From contig NW_025335317.1 of assembly GCF_004798865.1 (NCBI RefSeq), positions 26,585,390 through 26,649,389 on the forward strand: a stretch of DNA of 64,000 bases, given 5' to 3'. The notes under the pieces were generated by a model. That model was not told the DNA's origin. It did no database searches and was given only the letters and a program-made list of their open reading frames with translations. This document shows, in pieces, positions 24,201 through 37,401 of this stretch (positions within the stretch are counted from its first letter, which is position 1; every line of letters starts with the position of its first letter). The position numbers and the translations under genes were made by a program. The DNA comes from Varanus komodoensis. Its lineage: Eukaryota; Chordata; Lepidosauria; Squamata; Varanidae.

Positions 24201-25865
24201 CTAGATTGCTGAAAGGACCCATCAATTCAGCTTACTCTAACTTCGATGACATGAATAGTTGTGTCAAAACCTTTAGATTACCGTAGACTGCATTTTTATT
24301 ATTCACTTTAAAAAAGTCAAAGCGATTCACCTCCTCAACTTTTAAAAAAGCCATCATTGCTCAATTTGTCTAACAGATGAATTGTCACCATTCCAGTACT
24401 CATGAGATATTGCCCTACACATAAAATGTTGTTTTAAAAAATAAAATCTAAAGATAGCATTTAAAAATAAACAACCCCCTGGCATTTACACAGCATGCAT
24501 AGTGTGCTGTATATTGCACAAAATATATAATCTTGTTAGTTTTATTTTAGCTTTGATTGTTGATGGAAACAATCTCTTTTTAATAGTATGAACACCTCCT
24601 GCTGGGAACTACAGATTACAGCTAATTGCTAAATTCTTTGAAATTCAGATATAATGGATTGTGACCCTTTTAATTAAAAACCCCAAAAGGCTGGGCAACA
24701 TTTCCCAACTCAGTAACCTCTGCTAAGTGTATGACATATGAACTATGTTCACCACGACACTCCCTGTCTTTTATATGTGATATGTCACTTTTTGGCCAAC
24801 CACAATTGTGGGTAGCGACTTTTGTTTGATTAAGATAATCATTCTTTCAAATAGAAAATATTTTAATGCTGTTTGTTACATGCACAGATTTTTGAAAGAG
24901 GTCCAAACATAAGATTAGCTCCATCTCAAACCTTGCACAACCTAAGTAAGCCAAAAAGAAGAAAACACATTAATTGAACATATTACTTGCACAAATTGTT
25001 GTTCGAAGTCTGAAATCTCGAGAGGCCTGTGCATATGAACAAAGGATTCCTGCATATGTCATACTCTGGATGGTCCCCTAACTTTGGGGAATGCAGGGGA
25101 TTGCCAGTGGAAGATCGAACCGAAAAGCTTCTCTGCCCACATCAAATACCATACATTGAGCATTTGATCTCAGCCAAAATCATCAATGAAACCCTTTACC
25201 ATCTAAACCAGAAACAGTGCCAGATGTCATCCTACACTAGCCAGTACAACATATTAAAAACACAAAAGTGTTAGGTCTTAGTACATAGACTTGTCTTTGG
25301 ACAATATCAGTATTTTACCATAATACTCATATGGATGCACACTTCTAGTCTAAAGAATATTTTATTTCCCAGCAATGAAGTTTGTATTTGCATTTCTGTA
25401 CTTTTTTAAAAACTGGAAAAAATACACAGATTTTAAGGCTAGAAAGTCAACTCTGCATTATATTTCTCCTCTGTTAATGACTCTTTCTTCAAGATCTGTG
25501 AATATTTCTTTGTTAAAAAATAAAGGGAAAATATCTCAGAGAATTTAAAGGAGCCCCACCCCACAGAGGTGGCGGAACACACTGAGTAAATGGGCTTCCC
25601 CCCCTCAGTGTGGCCTCAATTTTTGACTGCTGTCAGGGACTCCAGAAAGGGCAGTTTCTTTCTTTTGAATGAACCTCAAAGCCAGTCCTTCAGCACATCA
25701 TATAAAGCCTCTACAGGATGGATTATATATTACTGGACACTTTCTTTGGAAGCAGAGGCACACTTTTATGACCATTTGTATCCCTCTTCATTTTGCTCAC
25801 TTGTGCAGTAAAACGCAAAACTATTTTTAAGGTATGTAGTGCTAGGAATGGAAACATTTCAAAAA

Positions 25866-26035
25866 CTCAGCACAATGTGCTTTAATAATTAGGGTATCAG
25901 ACTAGGATTGGGGAGACCCACATTCAAATCCCAACTCACTATCTCTCAATACAACCTACTCTATAATGGTTTTTTGAAGATAAAATGGTGTGTGAGTGTG
26001 GAGGGGGCTATGCATAGGCGAGCTCCTCATGCAAC
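25866..26035 (+). repeat. Diverged tRNA-derived SINE
   Basis: TTAGGGTATCAGACTAGGAT and GGAGACCCACATTCAAATCC look like the second half of a tRNA head with B box. GGTTTTTTGAAGATAAAATG then fits the SINE body. It is more diverged than the copies at 18.3 and 51.6 kb and may be a different subfamily. Confidence 0.5.
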
Positions 26036-26209
26036 GTTAAAACTGTAACTCTCCCTGCAAAGAGAAAGAACAGCTCAGCAGAATTATGGGGCTAGTGTTT
26101 CGGAATGACTGGGAGCAGTGAGGAAATAAATAAGGTGTGTAGTAGACTCTGTACCACATGAGCACTTCCACATTTAAATGATGGAGAAAGAAGTGCTCAG
26201 CCTGTAAAG

Positions 26210-26460
26210 CAAGGGTGTGCAACCTTCTTCAGTCCAAGGGCCAAATGTCATTCCAGAGAAGTTTGTGGAGAGGCCACATTCCAGGATGAACCCTATTCCC
26301 AAAATAGAAACACAGAAACACAGCAGGTCAGAAGGGGTCTCCTGGCCATCTAGTCTGACCCCTGGCTCCAGCTGGCTCTGCTCATGTAATACTCAACAGG
26401 TTGGGTTCCAACCACTTCACCAACACTGGAGACAATAATCTCCACTGGAAGTAACCTCAG
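26210..26460. repeat. hAT-like start followed by CR1-like scrap
   Basis: GGGTGTGCAACCTTCTTCAG then CCAAGGGCCAAATGTC resembles Charlie-type hAT starts. From about 26306, CAGGTCAGAAGGGGTCTCCT and GGCCATCTAGTCTGACCCCT resemble the reverse complement of a CR1 3' region. Both are short and old. Confidence 0.4.
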
Positions 26461-29400
26461 CCATCATTACAAATGAACATCAGTTTGGAGTGAAGTGGAC
26501 GGAACACAGAAATTCCCCCTTTTCCCCTAAGGCAGCAATCCTATACCAACATCCTTGAAAGTAAGCCTCATTGAACTTAGTGGAACATACTGGCGAGTAG
26601 ACATGCATAGGCTAGCACTGTCAGTCTAAAACTGTTCAGATATAAAAATCTGTTTCTAAATTCCTTTTTTATCTTCCCAGCTAGAGATATAACACTGACA
26701 AAAGGTACCTATGCACAAAATACAGCAAAAGTAGGCAACAATTGCAAGGGGTGACTTTTTAAAAGTCATGGGACCTTCACCTCCTTTATTTGTATCCACA
26801 GAATCTTAAACTGCAGTAGCATTTAGTAGTACCTATCATTGCATAACAGTATCTTACCAGTATGATTTGTAATAGGTTGTACTGAAACAATATTTTTAAA
26901 ACTATGTAGCTGCTGCAGCCAGGTATCATGTCTGAACAATAACTATCATGTCTGCTACTGCAGTCAGGTATCATGTCTGTTTCAAACTGACATCCCTACG
27001 TGAAGCTATTAGCTGTCACTATAATGGGGATATAATCTCTAGCACATTTGTAAGTGTGTATAAATATGTAAACTCTGGGGTTATGATAGCTAAACTACAG
27101 GGAATCATTTAGCTCTGAAAAAGTCAGAAGTTATTTGGATTCATACTAATCCATTGCAAGATAAAATGGTCCCAAAGGGCAAAATGCTTACTTTGTAACT
27201 GGATGTTGAGGTAAATTCTGCAATATGCCTTGCTATAATCAAGAAGCAAACCAAATATACTGTGATACTTTGAATTCCATAGGATTTCAAAATGAATTAA
27301 GCACTGTATGCAGAAAACAAAATAATGCATGCTGTTAGGCGGGAGTTGCACAAACAAGACTGTTCTGCTAGAATAACCAGAAAATATTTGGATGCTATAG
27401 CTTTTGCTAATCCTATTTTAGAAGTGAAGCGTTAAGATTGCTTTCTAAAGAAAGGTCCTAGAATGGAGAGAGGTTGGTAAGTTTAAGTCAGGAGGTCCTA
27501 CTTATGCTATAGCAATCTGAAATACAGAAACAAAGAAATGTTGTTTAATTGTAATGCCCCTTTCTCATTAAAGAATAAGCTGGAGCAGTAGCAAAAGAAC
27601 TGTCTTTTTGAGTTTACAGCTTGAAAAGGAGCCCTCTGGCAGACACTCAGTCTCCAAAGGGCAAGGGTTCTGGCCAAGTTGTTCCCATCTGCCTGTTAGC
27701 CTGTACACAAAGTCCTTTTAGACAAAGCAACAAACAACGACAGAGGTAAGAGTTGGGGGGATTCAAAGTAGCACATCATGCAGTTTTTAGGTCATTGACT
27801 ATTCTCCAAAGCTTGACGGGTGATATTCAAAGAGCAAACCCTACACATAGTTCATTCTTGATTCAGCAGAAGAGTTGCAATAATCCACAACAATTGGGAT
27901 TGGGTGTGGATAAAGCTGGTGCAAGTATTTACAAAGTCACATTTTTCATTTATCTTCTGTTGACCAGTGTGATTGATACATCTTTGTCAGTGAACTAAAA
28001 AATGAGTTCGGCAAAACAGGTTCAGCCGAATTGCTTTAAATGCTACATGCAGCATAATTTTATACCTGTCTACTCAGAAGTAAGCCCCTCTGAATTCAAT
28101 GGATTTACCTTCAATAAGACAATTTGGCTACTGTATGGTATAGAAACATAAATAAACAACTAGATTTAAAATAATGGAGTCCATCATTATTAGATGACAC
28201 AGGATTTAAAGAATTGCAGTCACATTGCTGCAAAAAAGCTTCCAACTTAAGCTTTTTTTAAGTATTTCAGGCTATAATTCTATACATGCTTTCCTGGGAG
28301 TAATCCCATTGGACTTAGTAGAACTTTCTTCTAAGTAGACAAGCATAAGGTTGTGTTGTAAGAGGGTTGTATATGTTTATGGTAAAGAATCTACTATAAC
28401 TGTGCCCAAACTTCAAAGTTATTTCACTGAAATACAAACAGTCCATAACTGCAGTACATAAATATGCATATGGAATCATATAAACATAAAATACCATTTA
28501 GAAATGGCAAATTTCATATTTTTAAATTAACCTTCTTAGCACAATGAAGAATGGGCTTCCAGCCTAATGTTCATACGATGCATGCAGCTCTTACTTAAAC
28601 ATATTTGTATTAATTTGGTCTTCTGAATGGAAGCAGAAATGCCATTATTTTAATCTATCCATTTATTTTTCCTGTGAACATGGTTACACATTTATACAAA
28701 ATACCCCTATTATTCAAAGGGATGGATGAAGCTTTGGAGTGATTTCACAGGAATCTGAGAATTATGAAACACTCTAGTCTTAAAAGTCAGGTTAAGCCAC
28801 AATCCCAAACACAAGTATTTGGATATAAGGCCCATAGAGCTCAACAAGATTTGCTTCTGAATGAACATTTAATTAATTAATGAATTAATATACTGCACCA
28901 CAGCTGAAGTGCTCTGTGGGATTGTGTTGTAAAAGGGGGCTGCTTGAAGGTTGAATAATTTTGCCTGGAGAAACAAAGATGTGTTGGGTTTCTCAGTTTC
29001 ATCACCTGCCAACCAGTGAATTAGCTCCAGGGCTATATCACATTGGGGATTATTTTAATTAATTTTATTTTTTTTAATTAAAAAACTAATTTTCTCTTGC
29101 TTTAAAAGCAATATAGTTACAATTAAATCTAATCATAGACCTGGTAAAACTAGATTTACATTCTCATGAAAATAAGGTTGTTAACCTATCAAATGTTGGC
29201 ATTAATTTGAGTTTTTCTTCTCATCAATATGACTCTGCCCAACCTAACTACCAGATCTTGTTCCTGAAAGTTCTGGGCTTTCATTTTTTTCTAACTACAG
29301 TCATATGTACAATGGAAACTATGAACAACAACATGTAATTGAAACTAGATTGTTGTTCTGTACTTATGTGGTGGTGGAGCTGCAACAAGCAAGGCAAAGG

Positions 29401-31654
29401 AGTTTAAATGGAAAGACAATATAGCACAATGGGTTAAAACTGATGCTTTAACAATTAAAAAAAACCCTAATTTAAAAATTGAATACTTTTCTATCCAGTA
29501 ACTATCAAACTTTGCTTTGACCTACCAATCAAGCACATTTCATTTTCCTTGGTATTTTAATGTGTGTGAGGCTACAGCTGGACCAAGAAAGTGAAACAGA
29601 AAGGAACAACACTGGAAAGAAAAAGAGATAACAAAACTCTCCAGTGCGTGCGTTTCTTTTTTCTACTATGAAGGCTACAATCCAATACCCACTGACCTGG
29701 AACAAGGTAACATTATAAGACTGCACTGTTAACCTCAAAATGCCATGGGTGCTAGTCATAAGAAGGCTCCTATATGGTAAAAAATTACCTTCTATAGATG
29801 AAAAAGGAAACCATGCAAAACATATACAGTGAGCAGTATACAAGTCATCATGGTTAAATTAATCCTTGAAGCACTGCAGCATGTGACAACTGTCACTTTG
29901 AATATGCAAGTCCTAGGTGGCAGTTTCCATGACTTGCCATACTTGGGCAGTGAGGATTATGCAAGGGCTAGACAACCATTGCATAAACCCACAGCCAGTT
30001 CTGTAGTTATGTGAGCATGATTCAACCTTGCATCGCACCACAAGGCACAAAGGTTACAAACAACTGCTTGTCAAGGCTTGCTTATTCAAAATGGAGGGTA
30101 GCATTTACCATGGTTCCTGGGTTTAATTAGTCCAGAGTGGCTAGCTAAAAGAGATACAAAGCTTGTTTGTATGATGAAGTAGCATAAAAGTACTCTTTGT
30201 GATTGTAAATTAATATATCTTAATAGTCAGATTTGAATTCTTGATCAGAACTGTGAAGCTTGATTCAAATCCATCTTTTTCTTGTTGATTTAACCTTCAT
30301 CTTTAATCTTCACTTGCCAATCAACATTTAATGCCATCTTGTCAGGAATATGTTTCCTTGGCAAAAACTAGCCACAGAGACTCATTTGGATGGGAGAAAG
30401 TGTATATTACCATACCAGCTCATCCCCACCCATCAAATATAAGAAAGGATAGAAGAATGGATCCTTGCAGGATGCCATGCAAAGTGTTCATGGGAACTAC
30501 TCACTACCCCTTTTGGGAACTATCTGAATCACTTTGGAGCACAGATATGAACCACGTCCACCAATATATTCAGGCAGATACTGTATACTAAATATACCAG
30601 AAAATATGTTAAAATTATCACCTAGCACTTCCATATAAAATATGGAATATTTCACAACTCTAAATAGTAGTATCTATTTTCCCCCATATGTTGCATTCTG
30701 AATATTTCCATTCATACAGATGCCTACTTTTAATTTTATACATTTCTTTCAGATCTGAATTCACCTTAGAGTTGTCAATGTTATCCTGTCTCCTACTAGA
30801 GGATAATTAATTTCAATTACTTTGGCTTTGGTAGACTTGCTGCTGAGTCAAAAATATAAATATTAGCACTTTTAATTGAGAGAATGTAATAATTCAAGCC
30901 TGTCGTGATCTAAGGGAAAATACACACATACCCCCTATAACCCACATTTACTTTAAATGCTACTTTGAAATATCATCCATTCCTGTTGGTGGATTCTTAT
31001 GTTCCTTAAAACCATATTATTCTAACCTTTCATTGATAGACTACATCCATTATCACTTGGAAGCAGTGTTAATCCCTTGGTAATTAACACCTTCATTAAA
31101 GTAATTTGAACTCAAAAGAAATTTAAGGTGTATTTACTGGGAATTTTTTTTACTGGGAAATTTACTGGGAATAATTTTTAATGTCATTTGAACTTTCAAC
31201 TTCTTTCAACTGAGTATTCCTAGTTTGGCACATTGCTCTCCCTTGATATATTTGAAAGTGGGTCCAACTACTCAGAACAACAAGGTCAATTAACTGTAAA
31301 CTCAGAGTGCCCTTCAAAGTAAATATCTACAATTTAGGCAACCTCCCAAGCTTTCTACAAGGAAAGAACAATTAAATACAAGTCAGCAGGAATTCAAAAA
31401 TAGACTGCACTCAGATTTACACCAGACAAAGTAATCTTATCTGTTTGTATTTTAGAAGCTACACAAGGAGTTATCATTTAGATTGTACAATAGGATTATA
31501 AATTCAGGAATTCTAAGAAGTGTAGGGATGAGGGGAAAAATGCACACACGTGGTCAAAACCTATAACAGATAAGTAGAAAAACCCTAGTCAGATGCCCTG
31601 TTGAAGAATCCAGAATACAAAGGCATCAATAAAACAGTTTGGACTCTACAAGGA

Positions 31655-31800
31655 TGGATCATAGCTCACTAGCAAAGCACATTTTATATGCAGAATGTCC
31701 CATATTAAATTAAGAGGCCAAGGAAAGACTCCTTCCTGAAAACCTAGGTACTGGGTTAGATGGACTCCTACTAAGTAAGGTGCTCCTACTTGCTTAGATA
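31655..31800 (+). repeat. tRNA-derived SINE of a second type (decayed)
   Basis: ATAGCTCACTAGCAAAGCAC followed by TTTTATATGCAGAATGTCCC matches the reptile SINE whose head reads 'TAGCTCAGTGGTAGAGCATCTGCTTTGCATGCAGAAGGTCCC'. The tail CTGGGTTAGATGGACTCCTA fits 'GATGGACCAAGGGGCTGG'. A and B boxes are degraded. Confidence 0.55.
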
Positions 31801-34445
31801 AGATAAGCCTGAAATGTTAGAACTCAAGGAGAGTTGTTCCACCTCCCTTATCATTATGGTTGCCCTTTTCCACACCTCCAGCAGCTCCACAATATGCAGC
31901 AACCAGAATTTACATGGTATTCCTTGTACAATTGACCATACAGTTCTATAATGCCATTACATTATTGGCAGTACTATTTTCAGTCCATTTCCTATTGTTT
32001 CACAACAATTTATCTTTTCCATAGTCCACTCACACTGGGACCACCTTTACCTGAGCTGTGCAACAAGCTCCTTTTGCTCAGAGTGTGTATGTAGTTAGAA
32101 TTTTTTCTTTTGGCTTCACTGTACATTACTTTACACTTACTTACACAGAAATGCTTTTGCTATTTTATTGCCCATTCACTCCGTTTGAAGAGATCCTTTC
32201 AAATCTTTTGCTTCACAATACCTGTTTGCTTTTATCATCCTAAATAATTTGGGGTAAACTGCAAATCTGACTGTTAAGCTTGGCCAAATAACTATGGAAG
32301 ACCACTTGGAACATGACAAGATTCCTACACAGAAACACTGTGTAAAACAACATGAAGATTTCCATGACTCTATTTCCTGCACAAAAGTGCTTTCTGCATC
32401 AAGAAACAGCTCTGGGTACTCCCTCAAAGCATCATAAAGTTTTCTGGCTCACTATTTATTATTTGTGGCCAAAATCCTCAATGTACACTGTTGTGTTCTT
32501 GCACACTGTCACGAAATCACATAGAGGGAGTAAGCTGTTGTTGAGATAACTGGCTTCCATTAGTAAGCATGTGATTGGCAGGACGATAAAGTCTTTTCCC
32601 TCACAGGTCAGCTACTTTTTAAAAAGAGGGCAATCCTGCTGATCCATCTTTTAGCTACAATCTCTCAGTGAGTCCCAATTCTCTTGCCTTTTAGCTTTGA
32701 TATGGTTCAAGCTTTCCCCCTTGTATCAGCCCCTACCTGTCATCAGCTTCTCTGCACTGAACAGCAAATATCAGAAGTTTGACCTCAGGGCACAGTCCGG
32801 GTGGGCAGGTAAAACCTGACCACTGGACCTACTTCCTTATCTTTCATATCCTGCAATTCATGAAACAGTATCAAATTCAAACTAAAAAACAGAAGCATGA
32901 CCTCTTATAAGAACGTTCTGAAAAAAGGCTCTGTTGCCTTTTTAAGTATCCTTGAAAAGAACTGTCATTTGCCCTATTAAGAAATAAATATATCATAAAT
33001 AAAGGAAGGGGAAAGATAGTGTTAAATCCTTACTAAAAGCTAAATGAAGCTCTTTATAAAGCTTCATGTCACCAGAAAAAGTTGCTAGTAGACAGGAAAG
33101 AAAATTAACGGGGAGTGATGTTTATACAAAATTTGCATCCAAACTGAATCAACAGATGCATTGAAAATATGTTATACTTTGGACAGAAACAATCTACCTC
33201 AGCTTCTCCATACATAATTTGCACTTTATTATCATGATCCATTTACCAGGATACATGTGAAAATAATTTTGTCCAGGAGTGAAAAACATTTTTTCTGTAA
33301 AGCGCCATGTTCCCTAGGGGATAATCTGTCAGGGGAGCCTCATGCTGGTTGTGGGTGAGGCTGAAGGTTGGTGAGGTCAGAGCCAAAAGTCAGTGAGGCC
33401 ACTGTCTTTCTCTCTCTGCTACCTCCTTTTCTCTCTTTTCTGCTCCCTCCCTACCCACAGGGCTGCCAGGGAAAGGGCAGATGGCTCTTTTGCCAAAGGT
33501 CTGAACTGCTCATTTACAGATAGCTTTAAAAATTAAACTGAGTGCCACATGAAATTAGGTTGAGGAATACCCCTAATCTATAGTGGCACTTGTGAGTTGC
33601 CAAAAGAGGACACATATTAACTAAGAAAGAGTATGTGAATGTGTTGGAGCTGGGAGGGGAGAGAAGAGAAACAAATGTGCAAAAATAATGCATGTGCTAA
33701 TTAAAAATATAGATGCAAAATTAGTAGCAATTAATATCATTTAAATGGAAATACAATAAGTGTACAGAAAAGTAACCCAGATGAACTTTGTGCCTGCCTG
33801 CCTGTTCAGTTTGTTGTCCAAGTGCTCACTGCTGAAAGGTAGCGGTTCTTAGATTGCTTTATCTTTCAAAATGGATTTGAATAGGACTGTCCTGCAAATA
33901 GAGATCAGTCTTCTGACAGCCCCTCCAAGAGAGGACCATCCTCAGCAAAAATAAAATATGGCCACCCTAGACAAATATTGTAAAATAATTTACATATACT
34001 AGCTTTATACAAATGTTTAATAATAAAATAGAATATCAATAATGTGAGAGAAAGCTGAATGTACTAGGATTTTTTGCATCCCTTTTAGCACCCTAATTAT
34101 GGACATTGGTGAAATCTACAACCAATTGAAATAAGGTCTCTATGAATCCAATCTGCACATTCCACAGGAGAATGGCTTTTTCCAAATCATGTGAATTTCA
34201 TGGAATTGTAGACTGGTTTTTTTTCACTTTTGTGCTGATTTGCACTAGCACTGATTTATATTAACTAGAGCATAGTCATACATTTGCACAAGTAGAATGA
34301 TTAATGCAAAGGAAATTCTGTTTTTTAAAAACCTGATTCCATAAATGAGGAGGCAATGGAATTAAAGGTGCCTGACAATCTACAAAACACAGATGGAACA
34401 AATTTATTAAAATTAATATATCCCTAACCCTAATATAAACAAGCA

Positions 34446-34481
34446 TTCCCAATTATAAGTTCTTTCCCAATTATAAGTTCT
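34446..34481 (+). repeat. 18-bp tandem duplication
   Basis: TTCCCAATTATAAGTTCT is present twice in a row, exactly. A recent local slippage or duplication in intronic DNA. Confidence 0.9.
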
Positions 34482-34973
34482 CAAACTTTTTAAAAACAAA
34501 CAATTGTGTTCTTATAAAGGGCTATCTTTAATACTTGTACAATGTTACCTCTAGCCTTAAACTGGTTTATAAAACTACATCAAAAACATTGTTTGATTTT
34601 TCCCCACCTCTTAACCATTCAACAACACATGGGGTGATCATTTGTGGCAGACTGAGTTAAACTGAACATAGCCAGCCATTGCATAAGAAAAAAGAAGCAG
34701 TTGTTCAGGAGAAAACGGTATGTACTCTCCAGCAATTTGTGATGAAAATGTACCAATAATGCTATCTCTAACTGAGACTAGAATACGGTGACAGAAGTTA
34801 TATTTCAGAGGAAGCCTGGAGAGTAGAGTGTACTTGTCATATTATATCCTCAGTCAAAAGAAGATGATGGGTAGCTTTCACTTTCTACCACAAGATGTCT
34901 TCTGCAATGCCCAAGAGACCTTAACAAAATGGCTCACACTTCAACAGTTCTAGTCACACTGAAGACTTAGCTC

Positions 34974-35080
34974 GGGGGTGCAGAAATCCAAGCCTGGGGA
35001 CCAAATACAGATCTTGAGGGGTCCTAATCTGACCCTTAAGAGCTTCTTATAGGCCCTTGGCACAACCCCCTTCCCCAGCT
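34974..35080 (+). repeat. Possible hAT-type fragment
   Basis: GGGGGTGCAGAAATCCAAGC followed by CTGGGGACCAAATACAGATC and GGGTCCTAATCTGACCCTTA resembles dispersed reptile repeats that begin 'GGGGTGGGCAAATTCCAGCC'. The family is uncertain. Confidence 0.35.
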
Positions 35081-35167
35081 ACCAAGTGCTGTTTCTTCCC
35101 TGTTCCAAACAGTTGAAATGTTTCTCTCAAAACAGACTTAATGGCAGTGAGAGGTTTATTACATTAG

Positions 35168-35390
35168 GTTTATTTAATATCCTGCCTTTTTCCTCGTATG
35201 AGGAACCCAAGGTGACTTACACAGTCCTCTTCCTGTCCATTTCATTCTTACAACCACCCTGTGAGGTAGGTTAGGTTAAGAATCCGTTAGTGGCCCAAAG
35301 TTATCCACTGAGCTTCATGGCTGAGTGGGGACTAGAACCCAGATCTCCTGAATCCCAGTCCAACACTCTAATCATTACACCACATTAGTT
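35168..35390 (-). repeat. tRNA-derived SINE (Sauria type)
   Basis: Reverse-strand copy, with the tail to the left (TTTATTTAATATCCTGCC) and the tRNA head to the right (AATGATTAGAGTGTTGGACT on the minus strand, B box GGGTTCTAGTCCCCACTC). Clearly related to the copies at 18.3 and 51.6 kb. Confidence 0.8.
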
Positions 35391-35812
35391 TAAGCTAACC
35401 TATGCTGGCATTTTTTGTTCCTGGCCCCACCCACTGCTGGGATGTACCTCTGAGAACATCTCCAAGATGGAATGCAGCTCTTAGGCAGCGTGAGGCTCTG
35501 TATCCCAGACTTAGCTGGGTGCAGGTTCTATTTCAACATGAGTAAAGGCACATTTCTGGCTCTGAGATCTGCGATCACAGTTCTTCCAGCCCTTCTTTGT
35601 CTCCCCATCACCTCCAGCGACTCTGAAGACTGAAGATCCTCCAAAGCAGCATACAGTACAGCAAAAGAAGCCAACCAATAACCTCTTGTGTAAGCACATT
35701 AGTGCTTTATGTTAGCATAAAACATAAAGCACTGATATTTGAAACCTAACTTATAAATCAAACATTTGGTGTTCATTAAAATGCAAGAATTAATAGGCAA
35801 ATAATGTCTTAC

Positions 35813-35886
35813 TTGTCTGAGGTCAATGAATGCTAATTGTAAAGTTTCTCCATGAAATCCAGGCACAGGCTCTGAACTTGCAAACA
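35813..35886 (-). CDS. EXOC6: EXOC6 (Sec15A), third-from-last coding exon
   Basis: 74 bp between acceptor TTTATAG (35887-35888 is AG) and donor GTAAG (35812). It begins by completing a leucine codon and reads FASSEPVPGFHGETLQLAFI then DLRQ, matching mammalian EXOC6 (FASSEPVPGFQGDTLQLAFIDLRQ). Phase joins exactly to the exons on either side. It is part of the Sec15 C-terminal Rab-binding fold. Confidence 0.96.
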
Positions 35887-36404
35887 CTATAAAGTAAAAA
35901 ACAAACAAACAATGAAAGGTAGATTTTATTTTCATCCTAAGTCCAAAATCAAAGTTATTTGCATGATAACCAGGAGACTGCCACTTTAAGATTAATAATC
36001 AAGAAAAATAGTGCACATTTAATGGGATAGTTTCCAACATTTTGTCCCAGAATGCAGTGGTTCTGTGTCCCAAGAACCTATTAAATCAGAGTACTATATC
36101 CATTATAAAAGAATTGTGAAATGATTACCAGTTTCCAATTGCCAATATCTGGTTCTATTATACCATTGGCTAAAAATATTTTAGCTAGTCTGACAAATGT
36201 TTATGGTTTGTTCTTAGAAAACCGACATTAAGCTGGAAGGAGCATAAGACACCAGGTAGAAAGAACTAAACAGCAAAGACATAAGAATACAGATGGAATG
36301 TGATTTCATCTTCTAAGTTTTTGGTAAACCTCCAAAGAACAGGCTGAAGCAGGACAAAATACACACTACACAATTATTTTCAACATTATACACATTAAAT
36401 TAGG

Positions 36405-36690
36405 AGGGTAGCTACCCAAAGAAGGGCCTTTTTGGCAGTGGCACCCCGACTTTGGAACATGCTCCCCAGGGAGGTTCACCTAGAGCCATCGCTTTATTCT
36501 TTACGGTATCAGGCAAAACCCTTTTTATTTTCCCAATATTTTAATATTTAATTAGTTTTATCTTTGAGTTTATCATTAATAGTTGGATGCGGCGTGTTGT
36601 TTGTTGGTATGTTGTTGTTGTTGTTGTTTTTTGGTAAGCCATACAGAGACTGTCATATGGGACGACATATAAAAACTTTAAATAAATAAA
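36405..36690 (+). mobile_element. L2/CR1-group LINE 3' end
   Basis: GGCCTTTTTGGCAGTGGCAC, CCCGACTTTGGAACATGCTC and CCCCAGGGAGGTTCACCTAG are the last coding part of L2-type elements ('FSAVAPLWNALP..EVR'). They are followed by a 3' UTR with (GTT)n, GTAAGCCATACAGAGACTGT and an AATAAATAAA tail. Confidence 0.75.
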
Positions 36691-36902
36691 TGTTAAAAAG
36701 TACTTTCTAAAACATTGGATCTCTAATCAACAGTATTTCAAGTAATACTGGAATTTCTTCCTTTGAATGTCATAAATACAATTTATTGAATGCCCCTTTG
36801 AATTCCTGAGTTTCAAACATGGCTTTCCACATTACATAAGAGGATTTCAAGAAACTCTGCTCCAAAGTGTCATCATATATGACTCGGTTCCAAGTAAATA
36901 TC

Positions 36903-37000
36903 AGATCATGGATTCATACAGTTGGAAGAGGCCTAAAAGGTCATCGGGTCCAACCCTCTGCTCAATGCAGGACTCAAGTCTCCCCTCCAGTTTCTAACCA
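36903..37000 (-). repeat. CR1-like LINE 3' end scrap
   Basis: TCATGGATTCATACAGTTGG, AAGAGGCCTAAAAGGTCATC and GGGTCCAACCCTCTGCTC form the reverse-complement signature of a CR1-type 3' end. Just beyond, GGCATGCTGGGAGTTAGAGG (37051-37070) resembles a ZNF143-type motif common in dispersed repeats. Confidence 0.6.
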
Positions 37001-37173
37001 GGTCTGAGCTGACTTGGCTTACAAAGGCTTACAATTTCCAGCAGGGCTGGGGCATGCTGGGAGTTAGAGGACTTTCTTCTGTCTAAACTTGTGTAGCATT
37101 GTGTCTTTAGCTACACTTAATAGAGCTAAGAGCTCAGCTATTGTGATTAATGCAGTGTTACTTTAGCCTATAT

Positions 37174-37394
37174 CAGTGACGAGGAACCTTTTGGAAACGA
37201 AGTGCAAACTGCAACCCAAAGCCCACTTATTTATGTCAAAGAGCCAACGCTACAATAAAACGTGAAAAATAAGGTTTTAGCTTGGGAAAAAAAATGACAG
37301 CCAGTCAAAGCATATGTATATCCATGACAGCACACTGACCAGCCATGCAAAAGCTTGGACGAGTCACAGCTAATGCAAAGGTTCACCAGCACTG
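37174..37394 (+). mobile_element. hAT-type short element (left boundary copy)
   Basis: Starts CAGTGACGAGGAACCTTTTG and ends AAAGGTTCACCAGCACTG, imperfect terminal inverted repeats of the 'CAGTGATGGCGAACC' hAT group. The interior shares ACAGCCAGTC, CAGCACACTGACC and GCCATG.GAAAGCT with the right copy at 47780-48189, but about 150 bp before the 3' end is missing. It is non-coding, a deletion derivative. Confidence 0.75.
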
Positions 37395-37401
37395 CCGCAA
37401 G

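Larger units (their letters stand above)
7793..35812 (-). other. EXOC6 long intron (28 kb)
   Basis: This intron is bounded by a GTAAG donor at 35812 and a CTTCAG acceptor at 7793. It contains the CpG island at 8.4-9.3 kb, BovB copies, several SINEs, an L2 3' end and many short repeat copies, all listed separately. The remainder (14.5-18.3, 21.2-25.8, 26.5-31.6 and 31.8-35.1 kb) is AT-rich single-copy-looking DNA in which I see no further exon or RNA gene. Confidence 0.75.

Noticed and set aside
37166-37173. The possibility that the 8-bp match around the satellite block is chance
   Set aside because: Kept as a caveat rather than dismissed: one mismatch exists, but the match falls exactly at both predicted positions next to the terminal repeats.
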